Positions 16,096-27,878 are shown, numbered from the stretch's first letter. The stretch: 64,000 bases of DNA from Paracraurococcus lichenis (GCF_030657435.1 NZ_JAUTWS010000001.1:124001-188000), one strand, 5' to 3'. Made by a program: numbers and translations. The notes: a model not told the origin generated them from the sequence alone.

Positions 16096-16176
16096 GCGCT
16101 TGCCCCGTGCAACCCCGGCAGATCATTGCCGAAGGCGCTCATGGCTCGATCAATGGCACGTGTGGTCGGCTCGCGA

Positions 16177-16192
16177 TGTGCGCCAGCGCACA
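16177..16192. promoter_or_regulatory. Short inverted repeat upstream of the GNAT gene
   Basis: TGTGCGC and GCGCACA are perfect 7-bp arms separated by two bases, about 85-95 bp upstream of the GNAT start. The 218-bp gap (16096-16313) holds no credible gene. An operator or a hairpin is possible. Confidence 0.25.
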
Positions 16193-16313
16193 GCATCGAT
16201 GACCAGAGTCTGAATCGAAGGATGTCCAGGCCGGCCCGCGGGTGCTGCGCCGGGCAATGGCCGCGCGGCGCGCTGTCCGGCGCAGGGCCCCGGATCGGCC
16301 CGCGGCCGTCAGG

Positions 16314-17075
16314 CTATTGCGGCGGCAACCGCAGCGCGCCGTCGAGCCGGATGGTCTCGCCGTTCAGCATCGGATTGGCCGCGATCGCGAGGACCAGCCG
16401 GGCGAAATCCGCGCCCGCGCCGAGCCGCTGCGGGAAGAGCGGCAGCCTGAGCAGCGCCTCGCGCGCCGGGTCCGGCAGGCCCGCCAGCATCGGCGTCTCC
16501 ATCAGCCCCGGCGCGATGGTCATCACCCGGATGCCGGTCCGCGCCAGCTCGCGCGCCGCGGGCAGCGTCAGGCCGACCACGCCCGCCTTGCTCGAGGCAT
16601 AGGCGCATTGCCCGAACTGCCCCTCATAGGCGGCGATCGAGGCGGTGTTGACGATCAGCCCGCGCTCGCCCTCCGGCCCCGCCGGCTCCGTCGCCTGCAT
16701 GCGCGCCGCGGCGAGGCGCATGACGTTGAAGGTGCCGACGAGGTTGACGCGCAGGACCTTCTCGAAGAGCGCGAGGTCGTGCGGCCCGTCGCGGCCGACC
16801 ACGCGGGCGGGCGGGGCAATGCCGGCGCAGGAGACCGCGAGGCGGAGAGGCCCGAGCGCCGCCGCGGCATCGAGTGCCGCCGCCACTGCCGCCGGATCGG
16901 CGACGTCGCCCGCGGCCGCCACGCCGCCGACCCGCGCCGCGACCTCCGCCGCCGCATCCGCCCGCAGGTCGAAGACCACGACCCTGGCGCCGGCCGCGGC
17001 CAGCGCCTCCGCCGTCGCCGCGCCGAGGCCCGAGCCGCCGCCCGTCACCAGCGCCGCGATGCCCTGCAGGTCCAT
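16314..17075 (-). CDS. Short-chain dehydrogenase, 3-hydroxyacyl-CoA dehydrogenase type 2-like
   Basis: A 253-residue SDR with the cofactor motif ALVTGGGSGLGAATAEALAA, an acidic residue after the second strand (VVFDLRAD) favouring NAD, SCAGIAPPARV, the catalytic region NTASIAAYEGQFGQCAYASS followed by K, and APGLMETPMLAGLPDPAREA. The segment from SIAAYEGQFGQ to the C-terminal GETIRLDGALRLPPQ resembles HSD17B10-type 3-hydroxyacyl-CoA dehydrogenases. ATG 17075 is chosen because MDLQGIAALVTGGG is the normal N-terminus. It is monocistronic. Confidence 0.9.
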   Translation of the reverse strand: MDLQGIAALVTGGGSGLGAATAEALAAAGARVVVFDLRADAAAEVAARVGGVAAAGDVADPAAVAAALDAAAALGPLRLAVSCAGIAPPARVVGRDGPHDLALFEKVLRVNLVGTFNVMRLAAARMQATEPAGPEGERGLIVNTASIAAYEGQFGQCAYASSKAGVVGLTLPAARELARTGIRVMTIAPGLMETPMLAGLPDPAREALLRLPLFPQRLGAGADFARLVLAIAANPMLNGETIRLDGALRLPPQ

Positions 17076-17148
17076 GCCGCATCCCCCTCCGTCGCATTGC
17101 GGCGGGGACCCTCCGACCAAAGCCCGGTCGGGTCAATCCGCGCGGGCG

Positions 17149-18429
17149 CTATCCCGCGTAGTCGAAGACCACGCAGGAGACGGCGAAGGAGAGGACGCGC
17201 CGGTCCGTGCTCTCGCCATCCTCGGCCGGGCTGCCGCCGGTCAGGCTCTCCAGCCGCACCAGCCGCACCGGCCGCGGCCCTTCGGCGGGCCGGAGGCGCA
17301 GGGTGAAGCCGCCATAGCCGTCGGCGCTCACCTCGGCCTCGGCCGGCGCATCGTCCAGCATCGCGGAGAGCGCCGGGGCCTCGACGTTGTAGAGATGGCA
17401 GACCTGCAGGGTGACGGCGGCCAGCGGCCGCTCCGGCGCCGGGTTCAGCAGCAGGCCGCGCAGGCTCATCCAGCGGAAGGAGCCGCTCGGATAGGACTCC
17501 TCGGTGTGCCAGCCGGCACCGAAGAGCCCGTCCTCCGGCAGGACCGTCAGTTGCGGCGCGGTCCGGTCGAAGACCGGCTGGCCGGCATGCGCCGGCGCGC
17601 CGGTCGCCAGCAGGCTGCGCAGCGCCTCCGGCTCCGATCCGGGGGCCGCGGCCAGGCGGTCCAGCAGCAGCGTGGCCGCGGCGGCGATGAAGGCGTCGAT
17701 CCGTTCCTGCTGGATGTCGAGCTGCCGGCGCAGCGTCGCCTGCAGGCTCTGCTGCTGCGCGAGCGCCTCCTCCTCGAGCTGCCGCAGGCGGCTCTCGAGC
17801 TCGGCGAGGCGCCGCTCGGCCTCGCCCGCCCCGGCGCGCGTCCAGCCGAAGCTGGCGATCGGCGCATCCCGGCCGATCAGGTAGAGCTCGACCGACAGGC
17901 CCGTGTCCTGCAGGTCGGCGGGACGGATCGGCAGGGAGAAGCGGAAGGCGCAGCCGCCCTCCGGCAGGCCGACCGGCGGTTCGGCGGTCACCATGCGCGC
18001 GGCGCTGCCGTTGATGCGTGCGAAGAGGACCGGCTCGAGCAGGCCGTTGCGGGCTTCCCGCCCGGTGCCGCGCAGCACGCCGTGCTCGAGGCGCAGGTCC
18101 TCCACCTGCACCTCGGGCGCGCCGAGCAGCGTCAGCGCGGATTGCGGGGTGTCGATCGTCCAGGGCGCGGCGAGGTCGGGACCGTCGAGTTCGGTCGAGA
18201 GGCGCAGTTCGGCCGGCAGCGGCACGCAGGGCAGGCGCGTGACCGGCACCTCGATCGACATCCCCTCGGTCACCGCCCGCGGCAGCACGAGCCGGCCGAC
18301 CTCGATGCCCCGGCAGTGCAGGAGGAGGGTCCGACCGCGCTCGAGATTGCGGATGGCGCGGAGGCACAGGCCATCCTGGCCAAGTCCGATCGCCAGAAAC
18401 GGGAAATGTCCAGCTACAATGCCATCCAT
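17149..18429 (-). CDS. Unknown protein with central coiled coil, linked to a glycosyltransferase locus
   Basis: A 426-residue protein with no family I can name. No signal peptide is visible. The N-terminal half (about residues 1-195) is strand-rich with LCLRAIRNLERGRTLLLHCR. Residues about 205-250 form a charged coiled coil (AERRLAELESRLRQLEEEAL). The C-terminal half is again beta-rich and includes WHTEESYPSGSFRWMSLRG and GYGGFTLRLRP, giving the look of two carbohydrate-binding-like sandwiches joined by a coiled coil. ATG 18429 is preferred; ATG 18462 is possible. It is divergent from the three-gene sugar operon that follows, so a role with that glycan is plausible. Confidence 0.75.
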   Translation of the reverse strand: MDGIVAGHFPFLAIGLGQDGLCLRAIRNLERGRTLLLHCRGIEVGRLVLPRAVTEGMSIEVPVTRLPCVPLPAELRLSTELDGPDLAAPWTIDTPQSALTLLGAPEVQVEDLRLEHGVLRGTGREARNGLLEPVLFARINGSAARMVTAEPPVGLPEGGCAFRFSLPIRPADLQDTGLSVELYLIGRDAPIASFGWTRAGAGEAERRLAELESRLRQLEEEALAQQQSLQATLRRQLDIQQERIDAFIAAAATLLLDRLAAAPGSEPEALRSLLATGAPAHAGQPVFDRTAPQLTVLPEDGLFGAGWHTEESYPSGSFRWMSLRGLLLNPAPERPLAAVTLQVCHLYNVEAPALSAMLDDAPAEAEVSADGYGGFTLRLRPAEGPRPVRLVRLESLTGGSPAEDGESTDRRVLSFAVSCVVFDYAG

Positions 18430-18546
18430 GGAAGATCCGGCTACCATGCCGCAGCGCGGCATTCAAGCCGATCCAATTGCTGGACATAAACCATCGCGCG
18501 CATTAGTCGCGGAATGCAGCAAGCGACTGGGGTGGCTCGCCGGGTG

Positions 18547-20013
18547 ATGACGGATGCGCGCAGCGGCCTGACCGCGTGGACGCCCTTGCCGCCCGAACGG
18601 AACGGCATCGCCGACTATGCCCATGTCCTGCTCGGCGGACTTGCGGCGCACTACGATTGCCGCGCGGCCTGCGAGGACTGGCTGGCCAGCGCGCCCGCGG
18701 GCGTCGCCGTGGTCGATGCGGCGCTGGCGCATCGCGACGCCGGCCCGCGCGTGCTGCACCAGATCGGCAATAACCCGGGCCATGGCTTCGTGTTGCATGC
18801 GCTGCGGCGCGTGCCGGGCGTCGTCACCCTGCACGATCCCGGGCTGCTCTACCTCTACGAGACGGCGGGCGAGGATGCGGGCTCCATCCGCGCCGGCATG
18901 GCGGCCGCGCTGCCCGGCCTCGCGCAGGTCTATGGCCGGCACCACCGCGAGCAGGGCCTGCAGACCGTGGCCAACCACCTGCTCTTCGACCTCGCCGGCG
19001 AGACGCTGGCGCGGTCGCGCGCGGTCATCGTGCATTCGCGCTATGCACTGAACCGCCTGCGGCTTGTGCATGGGCCCGCCGCGACGGCGCATGTGGCCGT
19101 CATCCCGCATTTCCTCCCGCCTGGCAGGATGCCGGAGCGCGCCGCGGCGCGCGCGCGGCTCGGCATCGGCGCCGACGAGTTCCTCGTGCTCACCGCCGGC
19201 TTCGCCACCCGCGCCAAGCGCTTCGACTGGCTCATCCAGGCCCTCGACATGGCGATGGCCGCCGGGGCGGAGGCCCGCTGGATCCATGCCGGCGCCGAGC
19301 GCGCCGAGGAGTTCGCCCTGAGCCGGGCGATCGCCGCCCGTCCTGGGCTCGCCGGGCGCGCGAGGGTGACGGGCTATCTCGACGAGGCCAGGCTGGACGA
19401 CCACGTCGCCGCCGCCGACGTGCTGGTCAACCTCCGCTTCCCCTCGAGCGGCGAGAGTTCCGGCTCGCTCGCCCGCGCCTTCGCCGCCGGGACCTGCTGC
19501 ATCGTCTCCGACACCGCCGCCTATGCCGAGATCCCGCGCGACACCGTGGTGCAGGTCCCGCTGACCGACAGCGTCCCGCTGCTGGCGCGCACGCTGCACG
19601 CCCTGGCGCATGACCCGGCGCGCGCCCGGGCGATCGGCGAGCGGGGGCGCCGCTATGCCCTGGCGGAGATGGCGCTGCCCGGCGTCGCGGCGCGCTACCG
19701 CGCGGTCATCGAGGACTCGCTGGACCGTCCGGTCGCCGCGCCGGCCCCGGCCGGCCCGCCGCCGCTCCTGGTGCTGGAGGCCGGGCCGCGGTTGCAGGCC
19801 GGCACGGTCGCGCGCGCGCTGGCCGGCCGGCAGGGGCCCTGCCGCCTGCTGCTGGCCCTGCCGGACCTCGCGGCCCTCGCCCGCCTCACGCTCGACCGCC
19901 CGCGCCTGCTGGCGGAGGTGCTGCCGCTCGGGGCCCGGCTGCGGGCGACCCGCGTGCAGCAGGCGCCGCGGCCCGGACTGCTCCTCGACCTCGAACTGGG
20001 ATGGCCGGCATGA
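18547..20013 (+). CDS. Family 4 glycosyltransferase with C-terminal extension
   Basis: A 488-residue protein. The N-terminus LTAWTPLPPERNGIADYAHV is the classic GT4 start found in envelope-glycan enzymes. It continues with GVVTLHDPGLLYLYETAG, AVIVHSRYALNRLRLVHGP, VLTAGFATRAKRFDWLIQAL and an acidic donor-site region reduced to FPSSGESSGSLARAFAAGTC, where the usual EX7E is replaced by S/G-rich sequence with E at the first position. About 90 residues after the GT-B fold (from DRPVAAPAPAGPPPLLVLEA) are extra and not recognised. ATG 18547 is chosen over 18514. ATGA overlap with the next gene. Confidence 0.82.
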   Translation: MTDARSGLTAWTPLPPERNGIADYAHVLLGGLAAHYDCRAACEDWLASAPAGVAVVDAALAHRDAGPRVLHQIGNNPGHGFVLHALRRVPGVVTLHDPGLLYLYETAGEDAGSIRAGMAAALPGLAQVYGRHHREQGLQTVANHLLFDLAGETLARSRAVIVHSRYALNRLRLVHGPAATAHVAVIPHFLPPGRMPERAAARARLGIGADEFLVLTAGFATRAKRFDWLIQALDMAMAAGAEARWIHAGAERAEEFALSRAIAARPGLAGRARVTGYLDEARLDDHVAAADVLVNLRFPSSGESSGSLARAFAAGTCCIVSDTAAYAEIPRDTVVQVPLTDSVPLLARTLHALAHDPARARAIGERGRRYALAEMALPGVAARYRAVIEDSLDRPVAAPAPAGPPPLLVLEAGPRLQAGTVARALAGRQGPCRLLLALPDLAALARLTLDRPRLLAEVLPLGARLRATRVQQAPRPGLLLDLELGWPA

Positions 20014-20945
20014 CCGCCGCCGCGGTGCTCGGCACGCTGCTGCAGGAGGCATTGCCGGAGACGCCCGTCCTCGACCTCGGCCTGCCCGCCGGCCGCATCT
20101 TCCCCTGGTGGCCCGGGGCGCGCTGCGGCGTCGCCGATGCCGAGGCGCTGCCGCCGGCCGAGGCGGCGCTGCTGCGGCGCTTCCGCCTGGGCGGCGCGGG
20201 CCTCGGGGTGCTCGGGCTGGACGGCACGGCCGGGCTGGACCAGGCGGCAGGGGCGTTCCGGCTGCTGGTCCTGGATGGCCTGCCGCGGCGCCTCCCCGCC
20301 GCGCTGGAGGCGGGCGACATCATGGTGCTGCAGCGCGGCGGCAGCGAAGGCCAGGCGCCGCTGCCGGGGCCGGAGCGGGGGCGCATCATGCTGCTCGGCG
20401 GCAGCACCGGCCGGATCGAGCGCTGGGACCTGCTGGTGCCGCGCGACGCGGTCGGCGCGCTGTTCGACCGGCTGCATGTCGCGGCGCATCGCCTGGCCGC
20501 CAGGCTGGGCGGCCATGCGCGCTGGCAGGTGGGCGGGCGCGTCGCCCAGCGGCAACTCGCCAGCCTCGGCATCCTGGCGACGGGGCCGGAGCGCATGCCG
20601 CCGCTCGTCCTGCCGGCCAAGGCGCTGTGGCACGACCTGCCCGGCCTCCTGCAGGGCGATGCCTTGCCGCTCGGCAGCGCGCGACAGGCCCGCATCCTGC
20701 TCGGCGCGCTGCCGGACCTGCCGTCCCGCCTGGGCCTGAAGCTGGGCGGCGCCGATCCGGCGCAGCCGCCGGCGCTCTTCCTCGACGGCCTGCCGCTCGC
20801 CACGCGGTCCGCGACGGAGGAGGGCGTGCTGGTGCTGGAGGCACTGGCGCGGTTCCGCCCGGACCGGGCCGGCGTGGTCGGCCTCGCCCTGCCGGCGGCC
20901 GCGCCGCCGGGCCTCGCCATCCTCGGCCTGGAGGTGGCGCCATGA
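20010..20945 (+). CDS. Unknown cytosolic protein in a sugar operon
   Basis: A 311-residue protein without signal peptide or membrane helix, very rich in Leu, Ala, Gly and Pro. It opens MTAAAVLGTLLQEALPETPV and continues with DLGLPAGRIFPWWPGARCGV. I recognise no motif. It overlaps the GT4 gene (ATGA at 20010) and the following glycosyltransferase gene (ATGA at 20942), so it is clearly translated within the operon. The overlaps are the main evidence that it is real. A degenerate glycosyltransferase or an assembly factor are possibilities, neither demonstrated. Confidence 0.75.
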   Translation: MTAAAVLGTLLQEALPETPVLDLGLPAGRIFPWWPGARCGVADAEALPPAEAALLRRFRLGGAGLGVLGLDGTAGLDQAAGAFRLLVLDGLPRRLPAALEAGDIMVLQRGGSEGQAPLPGPERGRIMLLGGSTGRIERWDLLVPRDAVGALFDRLHVAAHRLAARLGGHARWQVGGRVAQRQLASLGILATGPERMPPLVLPAKALWHDLPGLLQGDALPLGSARQARILLGALPDLPSRLGLKLGGADPAQPPALFLDGLPLATRSATEEGVLVLEALARFRPDRAGVVGLALPAAAPPGLAILGLEVAP

Positions 20946-22066
20946 CGCGCGCGCCGCGCCTGCTGATCGTCTCCCCGGCGCCGTCGCATCCGGCGGACCA
21001 GGGCAATTCGGCCCGCATCCAGGTGATGGGCGCGGCGCTGATGGCCCGCGGCATCGCCTGCGACTTCCTCTACTACGCGACCGAGGGCTGCGCGCCGGCG
21101 CAGCGCGAGGCCATGGCCGGCTTCTGGCACGCGCTGCATGTCATGCCGCCGGTGCCGACGGGACGGATGGGCTTCCCCGGCGTCTGGGCACTGGATGACT
21201 GGTGCGACGAGAGCCTCTGCGAGCAGGTGGCGGCGCTGCACCGCCGCGCCGGCTACGACGCGGTGCTGGTGAACTATGTCTGGATGTCGCGGGTGCTGGA
21301 GGCGGTGCCGGGCACCTTCCGCCTGATCGACACCCATGACCTGTTCGGCGACCGCCATCTCGTGGCCCGCGCCGCGGGCATCGATCCCTCCTGGTTCTTC
21401 ACCACGGTGGCCGAGGAGGGGCGTGGCCTCGCCCGCGCCGACCTCGTCCTGGCGATCCAGTCCGAGGAGGCGGAGATCCTCCGCAGCCGCGGCCCGGCGC
21501 CGGTCATGACGCTCGGCCACATGCCGCCGCTGCGCTTTCTCGAGCCGCGGGCTGCCGGCGCGGTGCGGGCGCCCTTCGGCTATTTCGGCAGCGCCAATCC
21601 CTGGAACCTCGCCTCCGTCCGCGCGCTCGACGCCCTGCTGACGGGGGAGGCGGACCTGCCCTGGCTCCTGGCCGGCCGCATCCTGCAGCGGCGCGACCTG
21701 GTGCTGCACAGCGCGCCGCAGCGGCTGCCGCAGGTGCCGGAGCCGGACACCTTCTACGACGCGGTGGACTGCGTGCTGAACCCGATGGTCCCGGCCACCG
21801 GCCTCAAGATCAAGACCGTCGAGGCGCTGGCCTTCGGCCGGCCCGTGCTCGGCACCCGCCATGCCTTCACCGGCCTGCCGGCCGAGCATCCCGGCCATTG
21901 CGCCACTGGCGCGGAGGAGATGGTCGGGCTGATGCGGGAGTGGCGGCGGAGCGCGGCCTTCCGGGCGGACCTGGCCGAGGCCTCGCGGCTGATGGCCATC
22001 CGCTACGCGGCCGACCTCGCGGCGCAGCAGGACGCGCTGGCGGAGCGGCTGCGGGCGGCGGTCTGA
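20942..22066 (+). CDS. GT-B glycosyltransferase-like protein
   Basis: A 374-residue protein starting PRLLIVSPAPSHPADQGNSA, as in GT4-type enzymes acting on capsule and surface glycans. Other GT-B features are DAVLVNYVWMSRVLEAVPGT, RLIDTHDLFGDRHLVARAAG, FGYFGSANPWNLASVRALDA and a C-terminal donor region TGLKIKTVEALAFGRPVLGT, where KIKTVEALA plays the role of the EX7E helix. It is the last gene of the three-gene plus-strand operon. Substrate unknown. Confidence 0.82.
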   Translation: MTRAPRLLIVSPAPSHPADQGNSARIQVMGAALMARGIACDFLYYATEGCAPAQREAMAGFWHALHVMPPVPTGRMGFPGVWALDDWCDESLCEQVAALHRRAGYDAVLVNYVWMSRVLEAVPGTFRLIDTHDLFGDRHLVARAAGIDPSWFFTTVAEEGRGLARADLVLAIQSEEAEILRSRGPAPVMTLGHMPPLRFLEPRAAGAVRAPFGYFGSANPWNLASVRALDALLTGEADLPWLLAGRILQRRDLVLHSAPQRLPQVPEPDTFYDAVDCVLNPMVPATGLKIKTVEALAFGRPVLGTRHAFTGLPAEHPGHCATGAEEMVGLMREWRRSAAFRADLAEASRLMAIRYAADLAAQQDALAERLRAAV

Positions 22067-22183
22067 CCGGCAGGATGGGGCTGCCATCGGGCCGGGGCAC
22101 CCCCCATTGCCCAGGGCCCGCCCCGGCGCCAGAGTGCGCCCCCGTGACGCCCGGCCGCGCAGCCGGGCCGGAGGAGACAGTCG

Positions 22184-23620
22184 ATGGCCTATCCGAACGT
22201 CCAGTTGCACATCAATGGCGAGTGGCGCCCTGCCCGTTCCGGCCGCACCCTGCCGGTCATCAATCCGGCGACGGAGGAGGTGATCGGCACCTGCGCCCAT
22301 GCCGGCAAGGAGGACCTGGACGAGGCGCTGGAGGCCGCGGCGAAGGGCTTCGCCGCCTGGAAGAAGGTCTCGGCCTTCGACCGGTCCAAGCTGATGCGCA
22401 AGGCGGCCGATATCCTGCGCAGCCGGGCCGACGCGATCGCGGAGATGATGACGCTGGAGCAGGGCAAGCCGCTGCCCGAGGCGAAGATGGAGACGCTGGC
22501 CGGCGCCGACATCATCGACTGGTTCGCCGAGGAAGCCCGCCGCGCCTATGGCCGCGTCATCCCCGCTCGCGCCGAGGGCGTCTACCAGCTCGTGGTGAAG
22601 GAGCCGGTCGGGCCGGTCGCCGCCTTCACGCCCTGGAACTTCCCGATCAACCAGGTCGTGCGCAAGCTCTCCGGCGCCGTCGCCGCCGGCTGCTCGATCA
22701 TCGTCAAGGCGCCGGAGGACACCCCGGCCTCGCCGGCCGAGCTGATCCGCTGCTTCATCGATGCCGGCCTGCCCGCGGGCGTCTGCAACCTGGTCTACGG
22801 CAACCCGGCCGAGATCAGCGAGTACCTGATCCCGCATCCCGTCATCCGGAAGGTGACCTTCACCGGCTCGACCCCCGTCGGCAAGCAGCTCGCGGCGCTG
22901 GCCGGCCAGCACATGAAGCGCGTGACGATGGAGCTCGGCGGCCATGCGCCGGCGATCGTCTTCGATGATGCCGATCTCGACCTCGCGGCGAAGACGCTCG
23001 CGGCGGCGAAGTTCCGCAATGCCGGCCAGGTCTGCGTCTCTCCGACGCGCTTCCTGGTGCAGGAGAGCCTCTACGAGCCCTTCGTCGAGAAGTTCGTCGC
23101 CTATGCCAAGGGCGTGAAGGTCGGCAATGGCCTGGAGCAGGGGACCCAGATGGGCCCGCTGGTGCATGACCGCCGCATCCCCTGGGTGGACGGGCTGATG
23201 GCCGATGCCCGGCAGAAGGGTGCGGATGTCCGCGCCGGCGGCGAGCGCATCGGCAACAAGGGCTATTTCTACCAGCCGACCGTGCTGACCAATGTCGGCA
23301 AGGACGCGCGCATGATGAACGAGGAGCCCTTCGCCCCTGTCGCCATGATCGCGCCCTTCCGCGACTTCGACGAGGTGGTCGAGGAGGCGAACCGCCTGCC
23401 CTACGGCCTCGCCAGCTATGCCTTCACCCGCAGCGCCAAGACCGCCAATGCCATCGCGTCCAAGGTCGAGAGCGGGATGATGACGATCAATCACCTCGGC
23501 CTCGCTTTGCCCGAGGTGCCCTTCGGCGGCATCAAGGACAGCGGCTATGGCTCGGAGGGCGGGTCCGAGGCGATCGAGGCCTACCTGAACACCAAGTTCG
23601 TCAGCCAGGCCGGGCTCTGA
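22184..23620 (+). CDS. NAD(P)-dependent aldehyde dehydrogenase, succinate-semialdehyde dehydrogenase-like
   Basis: A 478-residue ALDH. Cofactor and catalytic elements are in place: TPWNFP with N152, [10 protein letters not shown], the general base E250 in [14 protein letters not shown], and the nucleophile C284 in [31 protein letters not shown] and [20 protein letters not shown] near the C-terminus resemble succinate or glutarate semialdehyde dehydrogenases. A glutarate-semialdehyde role would suit the nicotinate-type locus at 52-60 kb but the genes are 30 kb apart. GGAGGAGAC precedes the ATG. Confidence 0.93.
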   Translation: MAYPNVQLHINGEWRPARSGRTLPVINPATEEVIGTCAHAGKEDLDEALEAAAKGFAAWKKVSAFDRSKLMRKAADILRSRADAIAEMMTLEQGKPLPEAKMETLAGADIIDWFAEEARRAYGRVIPARAEGVYQLVVKEPVGPVAAFTPWNFPINQVVRKLSGAVAAGCSIIVKAPEDTPASPAELIRCFIDAGLPAGVCNLVYGNPAEISEYLIPHPVIRKVTFTGSTPVGKQLAALAGQHMKRVTMELGGHAPAIVFDDADLDLAAKTLAAAKFRNAGQVCVSPTRFLVQESLYEPFVEKFVAYAKGVKVGNGLEQGTQMGPLVHDRRIPWVDGLMADARQKGADVRAGGERIGNKGYFYQPTVLTNVGKDARMMNEEPFAPVAMIAPFRDFDEVVEEANRLPYGLASYAFTRSAKTANAIASKVESGMMTINHLGLALPEVPFGGIKDSGYGSEGGSEAIEAYLNTKFVSQAGL

Positions 23621-23627
23621 CGATGCC

Positions 23628-23679
23628 GCAGGGGGCGCTGCCCCCTGCACCCCCGCCGGGGGGTCGAGCGACCCCCCGG
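23628..23679. terminator. Paired GC hairpins between convergent genes
   Basis: Two perfect hairpins follow the aldehyde dehydrogenase stop: GCAGGGGGC/GCCCCCTGC (23628-23648, 3-base loop) and CCGGGGGGTCG/CGACCCCCCGG (23656-23679, 2-base loop). They lie between convergent genes and would act in both directions. There is no T tract, so termination may need Rho, or the structure may mainly protect 3' ends. Confidence 0.65.
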
Positions 23680-23692
23680 ACCCCGGCCTGAG

Positions 23693-24607
23693 TCAGCGCA
23701 GCGCCGTGTTCAGCAGCAGCGCCAGGCGGGCGCCGGCGAGCGCGACCTGGGATTGCGCCACCGCCTCCGCGCGCTGCAGGTAGGCCATGTCGAGCTGGAA
23801 GTTCTGGCCCTCCGCCTGCACCGGCGGCGCATAAACGACGCTCCGGGCCAGCGCATTGCTCTCCTGCGCCCAGGCGGCCGGGTCCGTCTTCGCCGCCGCC
23901 GGAGCGGGGGCGGCCGGCAGGGCCTTCGCCTTGGCGAGCACGGCATCCATCGACAGGTTCTGCCCCAGGATGTCGTCCCAGACCGCATGCAGGTTGTGGC
24001 CGCAGGAGGTGGTGCAGACATGCACCGAATTGCCGCCCCTGTCGCCGTCCGGCATCTCCGCCGTCACCCGCTCGGCCGCATGCAGGGGCTGGTGGATGTC
24101 GCCGACGAGGTGCAGCAGCCAGACCAGCGAATAGGACCGCGCATCGGCCGTCCGGTCCGCCGTCGCCAGCACGCCGCGCATCGCCACGATCATGGCCTGC
24201 GCATTGGCCTTCGGCGGCGGGTTCACCCGCTTTCCGTCCGGCGAGAAGGCGATGTCCACATAGTGCCATTCCCGGTGCTCCTGCCGGTCGGCATAGCCGG
24301 TGATGCGCATGGCGGCGGGGGCGTTCGGGTCCTCGCTGGCGGCGATGTAGCCGTGCCGGCCCTTGATGTCGTCCGGCCAGGTCGCGGCATGCACGAAGGC
24401 GGCGCGGGCGCGGTCCGCCGGCGCGACGTTCGCCACCCAGGACGCATAGTCCGGATTGCGGCGGAGCAGCGCATCCGCCTTGCTGCGGGCCGCGGGGGTG
24501 AGCCGGTCATAGGCCACCGCCGCCACCATCATGTGCCCGGTGCCGTCCCAGGCCAGGGCGGGGGCGGGCAGGGCGGTCAGCAGCGCGAGGAACCAGGCGC
24601 GGCGCAT
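23693..24607 (-). CDS. S1/P1-type zinc nuclease, exported
   Basis: A 304-residue secreted nuclease that degrades single-stranded nucleic acids to 5'-nucleotides using three zinc ions. The signal peptide (MRRAWFLALLTALPAPALA) is followed directly by W and DGTGH, so the mature N-terminal Trp and nearby His would ligate zinc as in P1 nuclease. Other ligands are visible in EWHYVDIAF, LLHLVGDIHQPLHAAE and GGNSVHV...NLHAVWDDILG. GGGAGG precedes ATG 24607 by six bases. Convergent with the aldehyde dehydrogenase. Phosphate or nucleotide scavenging is the probable role. Confidence 0.92.
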   Translation of the reverse strand: MRRAWFLALLTALPAPALAWDGTGHMMVAAVAYDRLTPAARSKADALLRRNPDYASWVANVAPADRARAAFVHAATWPDDIKGRHGYIAASEDPNAPAAMRITGYADRQEHREWHYVDIAFSPDGKRVNPPPKANAQAMIVAMRGVLATADRTADARSYSLVWLLHLVGDIHQPLHAAERVTAEMPDGDRGGNSVHVCTTSCGHNLHAVWDDILGQNLSMDAVLAKAKALPAAPAPAAAKTDPAAWAQESNALARSVVYAPPVQAEGQNFQLDMAYLQRAEAVAQSQVALAGARLALLLNTALR

Positions 24608-24701
24608 CGGAAACCTCCCAGGGTCGTGTCCCGGCAGGCCCATGCTGACGCATGGGCGCCGGGACGCGATATGACCTGGCGCACGCCGCGTGCGGCGGAG
24701 G

Positions 24702-26981
<2,280 letters not shown>

Positions 26982-27143
26982 GATGGTGTCTCCTCTGTCG
27001 CGCCCGCTCGCCGAGGCAACAGGGCGGGTCGATGGCGGTTCCCGGCCGCACGCGCAGGTGGGGCGACGATGGCTCGGGCGGGCCGGTCCGGGCCTGCGTG
27101 CCGCCTGGCCGCAATCGGCGAAGGCCGCCCCGACCGGCGGGGC

Positions 27144-27866
27144 TCAGCCCTCGACGCCGGCGGCGTCGAAGGCGCGCCGCGCCTCCGGCCCGCCGAGCCA
27201 GCGCAGCAGGTCGGCGCCGCCACTGCCGGGCAGCGCGGCCGCGCCATAGGCGGTGGTGTTCTGCAGCCCGGGCGGCAGCGGGCCGAGGAAGTGCAGGGCG
27301 GGGACCAGCCTGATCTCGGTGATGGCGCCGAAGCCGATCTCCCGACCGGTGCCGTGCAGCAGGTGCTCCATCACCTCCGCGCCCGTGGCGTAGCGCTTCG
27401 CTTTGGGCGCGACCTCGGCGGCCAGCCCCAGCCGCTCGAAGAGCCTTTCCATGTACAGGCCGGTCGAGGCGCGGTTGAAGACCACCGCATCGGCCTGCCG
27501 CACCGCCTCCCGCAGCGAGGCTTCGTCGCGGATCGCCGGCGCCGGCGCGTTGGGCCGCACCGCGATGCCGACGCCGACGCGCCCGATCGGCACCGCCGGC
27601 CCGGCGAGGCGCGGCGCCAGGTCCTCCAGCAGCGCCGCGGGCGCGACCAGCAGGTCCGGCGCCTCGCCGGCGAGAATCCGCTCGCGCAGTCTTGGCGCGG
27701 TCGCATAGGCGATGCGCACGGCCTGGCCGGTCGCGGCACGGAAGCCGGCGACCGCCGCCTCCAGCCCGGGCTCGACCGCGCCGGCGCTCAGCACGCGGAT
27801 CTCGGCGGCGAGGGCTGGGCGGGCGGCGAGGGCCAGCGCCAGGGCCGGCAGGCAGCGTCGGTGCAT
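27144..27866 (-). CDS. ModA-like periplasmic solute-binding protein
   Basis: A 240-residue exported protein with signal peptide ending PALAA, then AEIRVLSAGAVEPGLEAAVA. The remainder has the type II binding-protein pattern of molybdate or other oxyanion carriers: DLLVAPAALLEDLAPRLA, VGVGIAVRPNAPAPAIRD and EIGFGAITEIRLVPALHFLG. No modB or modC gene is nearby. Its start precedes the SDR stop by 12 bp in the transcript order, so it is probably cotranscribed with that SDR. It may bind an organic anion rather than molybdate. Confidence 0.8.
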   Translation of the reverse strand: MHRRCLPALALALAARPALAAEIRVLSAGAVEPGLEAAVAGFRAATGQAVRIAYATAPRLRERILAGEAPDLLVAPAALLEDLAPRLAGPAVPIGRVGVGIAVRPNAPAPAIRDEASLREAVRQADAVVFNRASTGLYMERLFERLGLAAEVAPKAKRYATGAEVMEHLLHGTGREIGFGAITEIRLVPALHFLGPLPPGLQNTTAYGAAALPGSGGADLLRWLGGPEARRAFDAAGVEG

Positions 27867-27878
27867 GCGTGCGCTCCT

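Noticed and set aside
16205-16220. AGTCTGAATCG resembling the repeat core
   Set aside because: A single short match without the second arm; probably chance.
19886-23650. A 1254-codon open frame on the minus strand
   Set aside because: It is antisense to the sugar operon and the aldehyde dehydrogenase, with low-complexity His/Arg/Gly-rich translation.
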